DNA of 64,000 nt from Tissierella sp. (GTDB taxonomy: Bacteria; Bacillota; Clostridia; Tissierellales; Tissierellaceae). A program made the position numbers and the translations under genes. A model generated the notes under the pieces. The model saw only the letters and a list, made by a program, of their open reading frames with translations. It did no database searches and was not told the origin of the DNA. Where the stretch lies: positions 31,998-95,997 of the forward strand of contig JAAYGX010000077.1 of assembly GCA_012735585.1 (NCBI GenBank), written 5' to 3'. Shown here one piece after another: positions 44,466-53,600 of the stretch. Every line of letters starts with the position of its first letter. Position 1 is the stretch's first letter.

Positions 44466-45347
44466 CTACTGCTCATTTAAATATCTTATATTTAATTCTC
44501 CTAGTTTTCTACTTATTTCTATAACTTCTTCGTCGATATTCATTTTATTTTGATCAATTACAATCTTATTTAATTCTTTTATTAGTTTACTAACTTTTAT
44601 CTTAAAATCATCCTTCTCCATCCTAATTTGCTTCTTTGCATTTTTTTCTTTATACAAATCTATATCTGCCTTCTTTATCACATCTTCTATACTTTTCATA
44701 GAAGTATTACTGGCAACTCCTATACTAATCTGAATACTTAAGCTATATTTAGCTGCTAATTCCTTGATTTCACTTTTGATTCTTTCTATTACTTTATAAG
44801 CAACTTCTTTATCTTGATTAAAGAGTACTACGATAAATTCGTCTCCCCCATATCTTAAGCCTATATCATCTTTTCTTATAGCTTTTTTAATACTTTGCCC
44901 TACAATCCCTATGGCCTTATCCCCCATCAAATGTCCATATATATCATTTAATTGTTTTAAATCATCAATATCCATAATTATTAGGGTAAAATTTTTATCT
45001 ACAAAATCAAAGTTTTTATTATTGATGATTCGTTCCCAATAGTCTCTGTTGTATAATCCTGTAACTGCATCAGTTAATAATTTATTACAATTTATACACT
45101 TGAGGAATTTTATTACAACATTAATCCAATAATATATACTACCATGAATATTAACTTCGTCTATACTAATACTGCAATCTTCTAAATCATAATGAACAGG
45201 TAACTCTTCAGATATTTTATATAAAACTTTTAGTTTTTCAATATATGATGTGGCAATCTTATTATCTACGTTGGTATATTTAATATTATATTTTTTATCT
45301 AATACAATACGAATTATATCCCTATTTTCATCATCTACTTTATACAT
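44466..45347 (-). CDS. GGDEF-domain protein, probable diguanylate cyclase
   Basis: 293 residues from the ATG at 45347 (GGAGG upstream). The N-terminal about 105 residues have no clear sensor domain. The GGDEF domain follows (TDAVTGLYNRDYWERII, DIDDLKQLNDIYGHLMGDKAIG, active site RYGGDEFIVVL). RxxD inhibitory motif not evident. A 60-residue helical C-terminal tail follows. It would make cyclic di-GMP. Divergent from an XRE gene, with operator-like repeats between. Confidence 0.88.
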   Translation of the reverse strand: MYKVDDENRDIIRIVLDKKYNIKYTNVDNKIATSYIEKLKVLYKISEELPVHYDLEDCSISIDEVNIHGSIYYWINVVIKFLKCINCNKLLTDAVTGLYNRDYWERIINNKNFDFVDKNFTLIIMDIDDLKQLNDIYGHLMGDKAIGIVGQSIKKAIRKDDIGLRYGGDEFIVVLFNQDKEVAYKVIERIKSEIKELAAKYSLSIQISIGVASNTSMKSIEDVIKKADIDLYKEKNAKKQIRMEKDDFKIKVSKLIKELNKIVIDQNKMNIDEEVIEISRKLGELNIRYLNEQ

Positions 45348-45374
45348 AATAATAATCCTCCAAGTTTTCACAAT

Positions 45375-45437
45375 GTTCTCTATTAGAACATATTATTTCA
45401 TATTTTTAGATAAAATACAACTGTTCTAATAAAGAAC
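45375..45437. promoter_or_regulatory. Pair of GTTCT-N5-AGAAC dyads between GGDEF and XRE genes
   Basis: GTTCTCTATTAGAAC at 45375-45389 and GTTCTAATAAAGAAC at 45423-45437. One is the reverse complement of the other except for one base. They lie 28 nt from the GGDEF start and 16 nt from the XRE start, fitting operators of the XRE protein on both promoters. The half-site resembles Gram-positive LexA boxes, but orientation and spacing differ. Confidence 0.65.
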
Positions 45438-45453
45438 AAAGAGGTGGTAAAAT

Positions 45454-45699
45454 ATGAAATTAGTATTAGACTCTGAAAAGCGTAATATGGCAGGACCAAG
45501 AGTGAGAATTGCAAGATTAAAAAATAATCTTACGCAACAAGAACTATCAGCAAAACTTGAAACACTTGCTGTCTATGTAGACAGGGCAAGTATTTCAAAG
45601 ATTGAGGGCCAGAAAAGAATTCTCACAGATTTTGAATTGGTGGCATTTTCTAAAATCCTTAAAGTCAATGTGGATTGGTTATTAGGCATTGATAAATAA
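45454..45699 (+). CDS. XRE-family helix-turn-helix regulator
   Basis: 81 residues, AAAGAGGTGG before the ATG. Helix-turn-helix: VRIARLKNNLTQQELSAKL and YVDRASISKIEGQKRILTD, ending VDWLLGIDK. A single DNA-binding domain, without a sensor. It probably represses itself and the divergent GGDEF gene through the dyads upstream. Confidence 0.88.
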   Translation: MKLVLDSEKRNMAGPRVRIARLKNNLTQQELSAKLETLAVYVDRASISKIEGQKRILTDFELVAFSKILKVNVDWLLGIDK

Positions 45700-46023
45700 A
45701 CTTTGCTTTTATGGAAAAGAACAGGTATGAAAAAGAAACATTCTTGGGAATTTTTCCATGAATGTTCCTTTTCTTGCAAAAAACTCCTACAGATATAGTA
45801 CATTTTGTAGGAGTCATTAGCATTATAAAAATATGTCAATTAAATTAATTTCTAATCCTTAAATACTGGGGATTTTACAATGTCATTCTTAGAATACATA
45901 GTTAGTTCTGAATATGTTTCGTCTTCTGTTAACGAAAAAATTTGTACTGAGCTTTCCAAACTCTGTTGATAAATTTGTCACAGCAGTTTGATATGCAACA
46001 GAAGGAGCAAGGAAAATGGGATA
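45700..46023. other. Non-coding stretch with two hairpins
   Basis: No convincing gene. Inverted repeats GAAACATTC / GAATGTTCC (about 45737-45770) and ACTCCTACA / TGTAGGAGT (45785-45816) are visible. The second may end the XRE transcript, though its T tract is poor. A fragment around 45890-46010 looks like decayed or untranslated sequence. Confidence 0.5.
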
Positions 46024-46070
46024 TAAAAAAACAGGAGGTTTCTTGGAGTTCAATCTAAGATTTCTCCTGC
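46024..46070 (-). terminator. Terminator of dnaX-ybaB-recR operon
   Basis: CAGGAG(a)AATCTTAGA pairs with TCCAAGAAACCTCCTG on the - strand, followed by T7. Confidence 0.8.
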
Positions 46071-46096
46071 TTTGAAGAACTTTATTTACCTATATC

Positions 46097-46696
46097 TTAC
46101 AGCTCTCTTCTATTTTCCATTGCTTTACTTAGTGTTACTTCATCAAAGTACTCAAGGTCTCCTCCTACTGGGATACCGTGGGCTATTCTAGTTACTTTTA
46201 CATCTAATGGTTTGATTAGCTTTGATAAGTATAATGCCGTTGCTTCTCCTTCTACTGTAGGATTGGTTGCTATTATAATTTCTTTGACAGTTCCATCTGA
46301 TAATCTGGATAAAAGCTCCTTTACCTTTATATCGTTTGGCCCAACATTTTCCATTGGTGAAATTACACCATGGAGTACATGGTATTCACCTTTGTATTCT
46401 CTGGATCTTTCCATAGCTATGATATCCTTAGCACCTTCTACTACACAGATTATTGATTTGTCCCTTTGTGTGTTTTGACACATTTGACAAGGATCTACAT
46501 CTGTTAAGTTACAACATATACTACATAGTTTAATTTTTTCTTTTGCATTTGTTATTGATTTAGATAGTTTTTCCGCATCTAAATCATCCATTTCTAATAT
46601 AAAGAACGCAAGTCTTTGAGCAGTTTTTCTACCTATACCTGGCAGTTTAGATAACTGTTCTATTAGATTTGCTATAGGTATTGCATACTGCTGCAT
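46097..46696 (-). CDS. recR: Recombination protein RecR
   Basis: 199 residues. Helix-hairpin-helix [19 protein letters not shown], zinc finger [16 protein letters not shown], Toprim domain [13 protein letters not shown] and [15 protein letters not shown] [18 protein letters not shown]. Works with RecO/RecF in gap repair. AGGAGGAATTTAG precedes the ATG. Confidence 0.97.
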   Translation of the reverse strand: MQQYAIPIANLIEQLSKLPGIGRKTAQRLAFFILEMDDLDAEKLSKSITNAKEKIKLCSICCNLTDVDPCQMCQNTQRDKSIICVVEGAKDIIAMERSREYKGEYHVLHGVISPMENVGPNDIKVKELLSRLSDGTVKEIIIATNPTVEGEATALYLSKLIKPLDVKVTRIAHGIPVGGDLEYFDEVTLSKAMENRREL

Positions 46697-46710
46697 CTAA
46701 ATTCCTCCTG

Positions 46711-47049
46711 TTAAAACATTCCTGGAATGTTAAGTCCTCCAGTTACTTTCTTCATTTCTGAATTTACCATATCTTCTGCTTTTCTCATAGCTTCATTTAC
46801 TGCTGCAATGATTGAGTCTTGTAGCATTTCAATATCTTCAGGATCTACTAATGATTCATCTATTGTTAGATTTAGTAGTTCCTTTTTACCATTAACCAAA
46901 GCTGTAACAGCCCCACCAGCAGCTGATGCTTCTACTTCCTTTTCTTCTAATGATGCTTGCATTTCCTCCATTTGCTTTTGCATCTTTTGCATTTGTTTCA
47001 TCATATTATTCATATTACCACCCATTCCTGGGAACTTTCCTCTACCCAT
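46711..47049 (-). CDS. ybaB: YbaB/EbfC nucleoid-associated protein
   Basis: 112 residues. [20 protein letters not shown] at the N-terminus, then [17 protein letters not shown] and ITAAVNEA-like [16 protein letters not shown] small dimeric DNA-binding protein always found between dnaX and recR. Confidence 0.95.
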   Translation of the reverse strand: MGRGKFPGMGGNMNNMMKQMQKMQKQMEEMQASLEEKEVEASAAGGAVTALVNGKKELLNLTIDESLVDPEDIEMLQDSIIAAVNEAMRKAEDMVNSEMKKVTGGLNIPGMF

Positions 47050-47065
47050 AATAAATTCTCCTTTC

Positions 47066-48721
47066 TTATTTTATTTCTACTATATCTTCCCCAAAGAAGT
47101 CAACGACTCCTTTAATAGCTTCTTCTTTGCCCTCATCTTGTTTTGCTTCTTTTGGCTGTATTTTTTTATTGCCCATGATAAAGTTTATGCCAATATTTTT
47201 ATTAAAGTATGTAGATACTATTTGTTCTACAAATTCTTTGTTTTCCTTTTTACTTATGGCTTGTTGATGAAAACCAAAATTCTCCTTATATCCTATGGTC
47301 AACAAGTTGTTTTCTAAGGACAATAATTCTCCTTCTATAATAAGTGCATATAAGCTAATCTTACTTGATTTAATTTGTTGGAGCACACTTTGCCATTGAG
47401 AAACTACTATGTCCAATGACAAATCCTTGCCATCATCTATTATCTTTGGTTTTGGTGCCTCTTCTCTTGGTTTATCAGCTTTTGTAGCTTCTGTTTTAAC
47501 ACCTTCATTGGATACTGAATTTCTTATAGGGGTATTTTCTATTGGTACTTCTTTAGTCTCTGTTACATTGGGATTAATTCTATCTCTAACAGGTCCTAAA
47601 CCTTTTTCTAATCTCTCCACTCTTTCTAATAATGTGAGTTCATCCTCTGCATTTACTAGTTTTATAGCTGCCATCTCAAGTATTATTCTTGGTTGAGTTG
47701 ACCATTTTGCCTGAGACTCCGCCTCTGTAAATATTTCCAGAGCCTTTAATATATATTCCATATCCATAGACTTACTTTGGCTAATATACCCCTCTATATC
47801 GTCTAAATCCAATATATTACTTGGATTTTTCGATGATTTTACCACCATTAAATTTCTAAAGTGAGTAATTATATCCTTTATAAATTGATGTATATCCTTA
47901 CCATTTTGGATGATTTCATCTATGGATAATAATGCCTTTTCAAGGTTTTTTTCTTTGATATCATTTATCATTTCAAATACAAGGTCTTTATTTGCTATAC
48001 CCAGTATTCCTATTGCATTTTCATAATCGATTTTATCTCCACCAAAGGATATACATTGATCAAGTAAGCTTAATGCATCTCTCATGGCTCCATCGGAATT
48101 TCTTGCTATAAGGCTTAGTACCTTATCATCTACATCTAAACTTAATTCTTCGATAATATTTTTCATATTTAATACTAAGTCTTGGTTTGTTATCCTTTTA
48201 AAATCAAATCTTTGGCATCTTGAAAGAATGGTTTGTGGCAATCTTTCTGGCTCTGTTGTTGCCAATATAAAGATTAAATGCTTTGGCGGTTCTTCCAAGG
48301 TCTTAAGTAGTGCATTAAATGCACCCTTTGATAACATGTGAACCTCATCTATTATGTATACTTTGTACTTAACCTTTGCAGGTGGATACACAACTTTTTC
48401 CCTTAAATCTCTAATATCATCAACGCTATTGTTGCTAGCAGCATCCATCTCGATTACATCCATTACTGTTTCTTCTAGTATTCCTTTACAGTTTTCACAT
48501 TGATTACATGGATTACCATCTTGTGGATTTAAGCAGTTGACAGCTCTTGAAAATATTTTGGCAGCAGAGGTCTTACCTGTTCCTCTTGTTCCAGAAAACA
48601 GATAGGCATGACCTACACTTTCCTTTTGAATTTGATTTCTAAGGGTTGTGGTTATATGGCTTTGACCTAATAATTCATCAAAACTTTTAGGTCGATATCG
48701 TCTATATAATGCTTGATACAT
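47066..48721 (-). CDS. dnaX: DNA polymerase III subunit gamma/tau
   Basis: 551 residues from the ATG at 48721 (TAGGTGAAATTT upstream). [20 protein letters not shown], Walker [16 protein letters not shown], zinc-binding [16 protein letters not shown], Walker [10 protein letters not shown] and SRC motif [10 protein letters not shown]. The tau-specific tail is about 190 residues. Clamp loader ATPase. Confidence 0.96.
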   Translation of the reverse strand: MYQALYRRYRPKSFDELLGQSHITTTLRNQIQKESVGHAYLFSGTRGTGKTSAAKIFSRAVNCLNPQDGNPCNQCENCKGILEETVMDVIEMDAASNNSVDDIRDLREKVVYPPAKVKYKVYIIDEVHMLSKGAFNALLKTLEEPPKHLIFILATTEPERLPQTILSRCQRFDFKRITNQDLVLNMKNIIEELSLDVDDKVLSLIARNSDGAMRDALSLLDQCISFGGDKIDYENAIGILGIANKDLVFEMINDIKEKNLEKALLSIDEIIQNGKDIHQFIKDIITHFRNLMVVKSSKNPSNILDLDDIEGYISQSKSMDMEYILKALEIFTEAESQAKWSTQPRIILEMAAIKLVNAEDELTLLERVERLEKGLGPVRDRINPNVTETKEVPIENTPIRNSVSNEGVKTEATKADKPREEAPKPKIIDDGKDLSLDIVVSQWQSVLQQIKSSKISLYALIIEGELLSLENNLLTIGYKENFGFHQQAISKKENKEFVEQIVSTYFNKNIGINFIMGNKKIQPKEAKQDEGKEEAIKGVVDFFGEDIVEIK

Positions 48722-48827
48722 AAATTTCACCTACAGTTATTATAATATATATATTATATCAGAAATGTGTAATCTTTAACACCTTTAATATAAAAAGGAT
48801 AATTAGTTAAAAAGACAAATTTAACTC

Positions 48828-48856
48828 TTGCATTTAATACATTAGTTTGGTAATAT
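48828..48856 (+). promoter_or_regulatory. Promoter of symporter-pyrFE operon
   Basis: TTGCAT (48828-48833), 17-nt spacer, TAATAT (48851-48856). The leader of about 130 nt has no visible PyrR-type attenuator. Confidence 0.5.
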
Positions 48857-48995
48857 ACTTCAAGGAATCCTTTAAGTAAACACGAGATGTTTATAAGGGT
48901 TGATTAATTTCAATTTAAAACTCTAAAAACACCAGTACGCTTATTTGATTCCAAAATAGGTTTTTTAAATAAAACAAATTTTGGAGGGAAAATCA

Positions 48996-50366
48996 ATGGC
49001 AAAAACAAAGAACAATTTTACAAAGAAAATCTTAACAACGCTGTTTCTAGGATTAATAAGTGGTATAGCTTTTATAGCTTTACGAGAGTTTCTTATTAAT
49101 ACTGGTAACGCATCTATTTGGAGGCAAATCAATAACATTTTATTTGCGGATATTACACAGGCCGGAAATGAGAATGTAATTGGTTTGCTTTTTGTTGTGG
49201 GGCAAATATTCATTAGAATATTGCAGATGTTACTAATACCACTGATATTTACTTCGATTGTTAGGGCAATTGAAAAAATACAGGATACAGGATTATTAAA
49301 TAATTTAGCAAAAAAGAGTTTCTTAAACTTTGGTATGCTACTTAGCATAGCCCTAACACTAGCTACTATTATAGGCTATAGTGTCTATTCACTAGGATGG
49401 TTTCAGCTATCTAATCTAGAGAGTATTGAGATAGTAGAGAGTGCAGCAAATAGAAGTAATCCCTTGCTGATAATACTGAATGCTTTTAATCCTAATATAC
49501 TCGGTGCCCTAGGTAATAATGGTAATATTATTGCAGTAGTTGTGTTAGCCCTTGGAATTGGAGTGTTTATGCAAAGACTAAGGGGTAAGATAGAAATCTT
49601 AAGTAAAGCAGTGGACGAAGTATATCTCTTAACAATGAAAATACTTGATCTAGTGATTATAAAGTTTTCACCCTTTGCTATATATTGTCTCCTTGTACGT
49701 ACATTTGCAGCCTATGGGGTCCAATATCTAAGGCCAGCAGTCATATATATGGTAGTAACTACACTAACCCTGTTGATTTTACTATATATAATCTTTCCTA
49801 CAATCGTCTATGTAAAAACTGGATTAAATCCATTAACTTATATTAAAAAAATTTCTAAGGTTGCAGCATTTGGATTCTCTACTTCCTCATCTGCAGCGAC
49901 CCTGCCACTGTCTCAGGATACTATTATAAAGGACTTAGGTGTGGATGAATCCATAGCTTCCTTTATTGTTCCACTGGCATCTACAATCAATATGACTGGA
50001 ACAGCCATAATGCAGGTCATTGCCACACTCTTTATAGCTTCTGTTGGAGGATATCATGTAGGGATAGTTGAGATGGTTTCAATACTGGCCCTTACTCTTG
50101 TGGGATCAGTCAGTACTCCTGCTGCACCTGGGGCTGGAGCAATACTTTTATTTACCATCATCAGTGGCATGAACTTTTCAAACCCAGCAGCACTTGCAGC
50201 CTATAGCTTTATCCTTGCTATCAATAGGCCTGTAGAAATGTTAGTTACTGCAGTAAATGTAGTTGATGATAGTGTTACATCCCTGTGTGTGGCTCATGAC
50301 TTAAAACAAGTAGATGAATCAGCATATAATTATATAAACATAAATAAATCTGTGGGGGTTAATTAA
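48996..50366 (+). CDS. Dicarboxylate/amino acid:cation symporter (SDF family)
   Basis: 456 residues from the ATG at 48996 (TTTGGAGGG upstream). Eight helices and two re-entrant loops. [16 protein letters not shown] (HP1), [15 protein letters not shown] (TM7, NMxG), [13 protein letters not shown] (HP2). GltP/DctA-like transporters import dicarboxylates or Glu/Asp with H+ or Na+. It is one base from pyrF and six further from pyrE, so an orotate-type carboxylate is a plausible substrate. Confidence 0.92.
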   Translation: MAKTKNNFTKKILTTLFLGLISGIAFIALREFLINTGNASIWRQINNILFADITQAGNENVIGLLFVVGQIFIRILQMLLIPLIFTSIVRAIEKIQDTGLLNNLAKKSFLNFGMLLSIALTLATIIGYSVYSLGWFQLSNLESIEIVESAANRSNPLLIILNAFNPNILGALGNNGNIIAVVVLALGIGVFMQRLRGKIEILSKAVDEVYLLTMKILDLVIIKFSPFAIYCLLVRTFAAYGVQYLRPAVIYMVVTTLTLLILLYIIFPTIVYVKTGLNPLTYIKKISKVAAFGFSTSSSAATLPLSQDTIIKDLGVDESIASFIVPLASTINMTGTAIMQVIATLFIASVGGYHVGIVEMVSILALTLVGSVSTPAAPGAGAILLFTIISGMNFSNPAALAAYSFILAINRPVEMLVTAVNVVDDSVTSLCVAHDLKQVDESAYNYININKSVGVN

Positions 50367-50367
50367 T

Positions 50368-51057
50368 ATGGAAAAAGTAATCGTCGCCTTAGACTTTGAA
50401 TACAAAGAAGAAGTTATTAAGTTTTTAGACCTTTTTAAGGATGAGTCCATCTATGTAAAGGTGGGAATGGAGCTATACTATCAAAGTGGCCCTGAATTTA
50501 TAAAAGAGATAAAGGATAGAGGCCATAATGTTTTCTTAGATTTAAAACTACATGATATTCCCAATACGGTGGAAAGAGCAATGCGTATCATCAGTAAATT
50601 TGGAGTAGATATGGTCAATGTCCATGCTGCAGGAGGCCTTGAAATGATGAAGGCTGCAAGAAACGGACTAGGTAATGAGATACTTTTAATTGCAGTTACT
50701 CAACTGACTTCAACTAGCGAAAAAGCCATGAAGAGGGATCAACTGATTTCTGTATCACTTAATGAATCTGTTATACATTATGCTAAACTTACCAAAGAAG
50801 CAGAACTTGATGGTGTTGTTTGTTCCCCCCTTGAATCAAGGATGATACATGAAGCCACAAGCAATGACTTCCTTACGGTTACCCCTGGCATAAGATTAAG
50901 TACTAATGATAAGCAGGATCAAGTGAGAATTACAAGTCCTGCTAAGGCCAACACCTTAGGTTCAGACTATATTGTGGTTGGTAGACCTATTACTCGTGCA
51001 GCGAATCCAAAGGACGTATATTTCCATATAGTTGATGAGTTTAAGAAGGGAGAATAA
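50368..51057 (+). CDS. pyrF: Orotidine 5'-phosphate decarboxylase
   Basis: 229 residues. [10 protein letters not shown] at strand 1, [14 protein letters not shown], catalytic [24 protein letters not shown] and [11 protein letters not shown]. Converts OMP to UMP. The start follows the symporter stop by one base. Confidence 0.97.
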   Translation: MEKVIVALDFEYKEEVIKFLDLFKDESIYVKVGMELYYQSGPEFIKEIKDRGHNVFLDLKLHDIPNTVERAMRIISKFGVDMVNVHAAGGLEMMKAARNGLGNEILLIAVTQLTSTSEKAMKRDQLISVSLNESVIHYAKLTKEAELDGVVCSPLESRMIHEATSNDFLTVTPGIRLSTNDKQDQVRITSPAKANTLGSDYIVVGRPITRAANPKDVYFHIVDEFKKGE

Positions 51058-51062
51058 AAAAC

Positions 51063-51698
51063 ATGAAAGATAGAATAATAGCAAATCATTTACTTGACGC
51101 TGAAGCTGTGACCCTAAGCCCACTTAAGCCATATACTTGGGTTAGTGGACTTAAGGCACCTATATATTGTGATAATCGTGTAACCATAAGCCTTGTTAAT
51201 ATTAGAAAGGATATTACCAATGCTTTTGTGGAAAAGATCAAAGAGCATTTCCCGGAAGTTGATGCCATTGTTGGAACAGCTACTGCAGGAATACCCCAAG
51301 CTTGTTGGATTGCAGATAAAATGGACTTGCCCACAGCCTATGTGCGCAGCAAATCCAAAGAACATGGCAAGACTAATCAAATTGAAGGTAAATTAAAAAA
51401 AGGAAGTAAGATTATAGTTATTGAAGACTTAATATCTACAGGTGGTAGCAGTATCCTAGCCTGCCAAGCCTTAATAGAAGCAGGATTTGAGGTGCTAGGA
51501 GTATATTCTGCCTTTACCTATGAAATGAGCGCTGCAAAAGAAAATTTTGAAAAGGCAGGCTTTAAAAATTTATCACTAACAAGCTTTTCTGTACTTATAG
51601 ATGAAGCTAAAAAAAGAAACTACATCGATGATAAGGGACTTGAAATGCTAAAATCTTGGCAAGAAGATCCTAAAAAATATAGTGATATGTTTCAGTAG
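51063..51698 (+). CDS. pyrE: Orotate phosphoribosyltransferase
   Basis: 211 residues. PRPP-binding motif IIVIEDLISTGGSS, AVTLSPLKPYTWVSGLKAPIY and AYVRSKSKEHGKTNQIEG loop. Makes OMP from orotate and PRPP. Follows pyrF at once. Confidence 0.97.
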   Translation: MKDRIIANHLLDAEAVTLSPLKPYTWVSGLKAPIYCDNRVTISLVNIRKDITNAFVEKIKEHFPEVDAIVGTATAGIPQACWIADKMDLPTAYVRSKSKEHGKTNQIEGKLKKGSKIIVIEDLISTGGSSILACQALIEAGFEVLGVYSAFTYEMSAAKENFEKAGFKNLSLTSFSVLIDEAKKRNYIDDKGLEMLKSWQEDPKKYSDMFQ

Positions 51699-51702
51699 AT
51701 TG

Positions 51703-51742
51703 AAAAAACACTCCCTTGTCACAGGTACAAGGGAGTGTTTTT
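51703..51742 (+). terminator. Terminator after pyrE
   Basis: AAAACACTCCCTTGT / ACAAGGGAGTGTTTT hairpin with a T tract. From here to 51987 no gene is seen; one frame of 72 codons at 51810-52028 has no ribosome site and runs into the tRNA promoter. Confidence 0.9.
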
Positions 51743-51987
51743 GTAAAAGTTAGAGGAATTAAAAAACTTAAAGTAAAGACTAATAAAATAGAACTTATTT
51801 TCCATAGCAATGTTTTTCCAAAAAATAAAAACCTTCCAAAAAATAAACCTTGACTTTAGCCCATTCTCAAGTTATGATGTGACCATAAAACTGAAGACGT
51901 GCTCCTTGTATTCAATGTGGCGTGTTCCTTTAACAATGGGAAAGGTAAAAATATCCAGAGTAATCAAACCTGCCAATAATTTCAAAC

Positions 51988-52016
51988 TTGACAAAAGCCT
52001 CTATTTATCCTATAAT
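51988..52016 (+). promoter_or_regulatory. Consensus promoter of tRNA-Ser and SRP RNA
   Basis: TTGACA (51988-51993), 17-nt spacer, TATAAT (52011-52016), a perfect sigma-A promoter as expected for stable RNA. Confidence 0.9.
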
Positions 52017-52041
52017 ATATTTCTGTAGTGCAATTAATTAT

Positions 52042-52133
52042 GGAGAGATGGCTGAGCTGGCTGAAGGCGCTCGCCTGGAAAGCGGGTAAACGTGATAAGC
52101 GTTTCGGGGGTTCGAATCCCCCTCTCTCCGCCA
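52042..52133 (+). tRNA. tRNA-Ser (anticodon GGA)
   Basis: Acceptor GGAGAGA pairs with TCTCTCC, encoded CCA. Anticodon stem CTCGC/GCGGG with loop CTGGAAA gives GGA, reading UCC/UCU. The long variable arm (TAAACGTGATAAGCGTTTC) is the class II mark of tRNA-Ser, and the T arm is GGGGGTTCGAATCCCCC. Confidence 0.97.
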
Positions 52134-52144
52134 TTATAAATTTT

Positions 52145-52412
52145 GCCGTGCTAGATGGGGAGGTAGCGGTGCCCTATAACCTGCAATCCGCTATAGCAGG
52201 ATTGAATTCCTAGCAGAGGCATTTCTATCATGAGGTCTGCCCCGAATAAGTGGCGTTGACGATTGGGTCCTACGCAACGGGAACTCATGAACCCCGTCAG
52301 GTACGGAAGGAAGCAGCGGTAAGTGAAACTTCTCGTGCGCCGTAGGGTCACCTGATCTGAGATAACTACTTGGGTAACGCTTGGGATAGGATGTCGAAGC
52401 TAGGTGCACGGA
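52145..52412 (+). ncRNA. ffs: Signal recognition particle RNA (large, Bacillota type)
   Basis: 5' CCGTGC pairs with 3' GCACGG. The SRP S-domain apical hairpin has GTCAGGTACGGAAGGAAGCAGC split by the GGAA tetraloop, the Ffh-binding site. Length of about 268 nt includes the 5' Alu-like domain seen in Bacillus and Clostridia. It follows tRNA-Ser and is closed by a terminator. Confidence 0.95.
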
Positions 52413-52420
52413 TACATAAT

Positions 52421-52454
52421 AAAAAGCAGTGGATTTTAAAATCCACTGCTTTTT
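52421..52454 (+). terminator. Terminator of SRP RNA
   Basis: Perfect palindrome AAAAAGCAGTGGATTTT / AAAATCCACTGCTTTTT. It also overlaps the end of the convergent dnaJ-like gene and may serve both strands. Confidence 0.9.
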
Positions 52455-53388
52455 AATTTCCCCTAGGGTTATACTTAGATATATCACTTAATTTCTTATA
52501 TAATTCTTCCTCTTCTTCAGTTAATGTTGGTGGATTCACTATATTAATTTCTATATATAAGTCTCCGACATTATTCTTCATATCTTTATATCCTTTTTTA
52601 GGTATGCGAATCTTCTTACCTGCTTCAATACCTTTGGGTACAGTTACCTTAATTTTTCCTTCTAAAGTACTTATGATCGTCTTAGTTCCCAATGCTGCTT
52701 CCCAAGGTAAAACATCTACTTTATTTATAATATCTAGTCCCTCTAATTTATATCTATTATTTTCAATGAAATTAATTTTAAATAAAATATCTCCAGATAT
52801 TCCCCATTTTTCTCCCTTAACTCTCAATTTTTTCCCGGGAAATATTCCTTTTGGAATTTTTACTGAAATATTTTTTGTCTCACCACCCAGGTTAATGCTT
52901 ACTTCCTTAGTGGTGCCTTTGTATCCTTCTTCCAATGTTATATTAAGCTCTGATTCATAGGAGTTAGGGCTTGTTTTAGGTCTTCCCCCACCACCAAAAA
53001 TATTGTTGATATTGAATCCTGATGAATTTCCTCTACTACCGCCACCGCCAAAGAACATATTGAAGAAATCACTAAATCCTCCGCCATCTCCTGATGTACT
53101 ATAAGTATATGTGTGAGCATTGCCAAATCCATACTGGGATGGATCAAAGTTTTGTCCACCTGAGAAATTATAGCTACTTCCAAAGGTATCGTATTGTTTC
53201 TTTTTGTCCTCATCCCCTAATACTTCATAGGCTTCATTGATCTCTTTGAACTTTTCTTGGGCATTTTTATCATCTGGCCTCAAATCAGGGTGATATTTCT
53301 TAGCTAATCTTCTATATGATTTTTTTATCTCATCTTGACTAGAGTTTTTATCCACTTCTAATATTTTATAATAATCTTTATATTCCAA
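52453..53388 (-). CDS. CbpA-like DnaJ co-chaperone without zinc finger
   Basis: 311 residues, TTG start with AAAGGAGAGA upstream. J domain 1-68 with HPD in [11 protein letters not shown], a Gly/Phe-rich region (70-125), then two C-terminal substrate-binding folds. The CxxCxGxG zinc repeats of DnaJ are absent, so this is a class B J protein (CbpA-like), a DnaK partner. Confidence 0.9.
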   Translation of the reverse strand: MEYKDYYKILEVDKNSSQDEIKKSYRRLAKKYHPDLRPDDKNAQEKFKEINEAYEVLGDEDKKKQYDTFGSSYNFSGGQNFDPSQYGFGNAHTYTYSTSGDGGGFSDFFNMFFGGGGSRGNSSGFNINNIFGGGGRPKTSPNSYESELNITLEEGYKGTTKEVSINLGGETKNISVKIPKGIFPGKKLRVKGEKWGISGDILFKINFIENNRYKLEGLDIINKVDVLPWEAALGTKTIISTLEGKIKVTVPKGIEAGKKIRIPKKGYKDMKNNVGDLYIEINIVNPPTLTEEEEELYKKLSDISKYNPRGN

Positions 53389-53600
53389 TATAATTCTCTC
53401 CTTTAAACCTCAAATCCGTTTTGAATTTGACCTTTCCTGACCTTATTATAACTCTAATAAGAAATTTTATCAATAATAGTATGATATGAATTTATATAAG
53501 ATATCTACCTAAATAAAAATAATTCTTAGTTTTGTTTGAGTTCATACTGAGTTGATAATACTATCTTATAATACCTAAGAATAAGGAGGTTGTTAAATTC

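Noticed and set aside
45375..45437. LexA boxes between the GGDEF and XRE genes
   Set aside because: The half-sites are inverted relative to the Gram-positive LexA box (GAAC-N4-GTTC) and spaced by five bases; operators of the XRE protein are a simpler reading.
45573..45839. Open frame of 88 codons opposite the XRE gene
   Set aside because: It is the reverse of a well-supported gene plus hairpin sequence, with no start signal.
51810..52028. Open frame of 72 codons before tRNA-Ser
   Set aside because: No ribosome site, unusual composition, and it contains the consensus promoter of the tRNA/SRP RNA transcript.
52028..52487. Open frames over the tRNA and SRP RNA on both strands
   Set aside because: They lie across stable RNA genes and lack ribosome sites.
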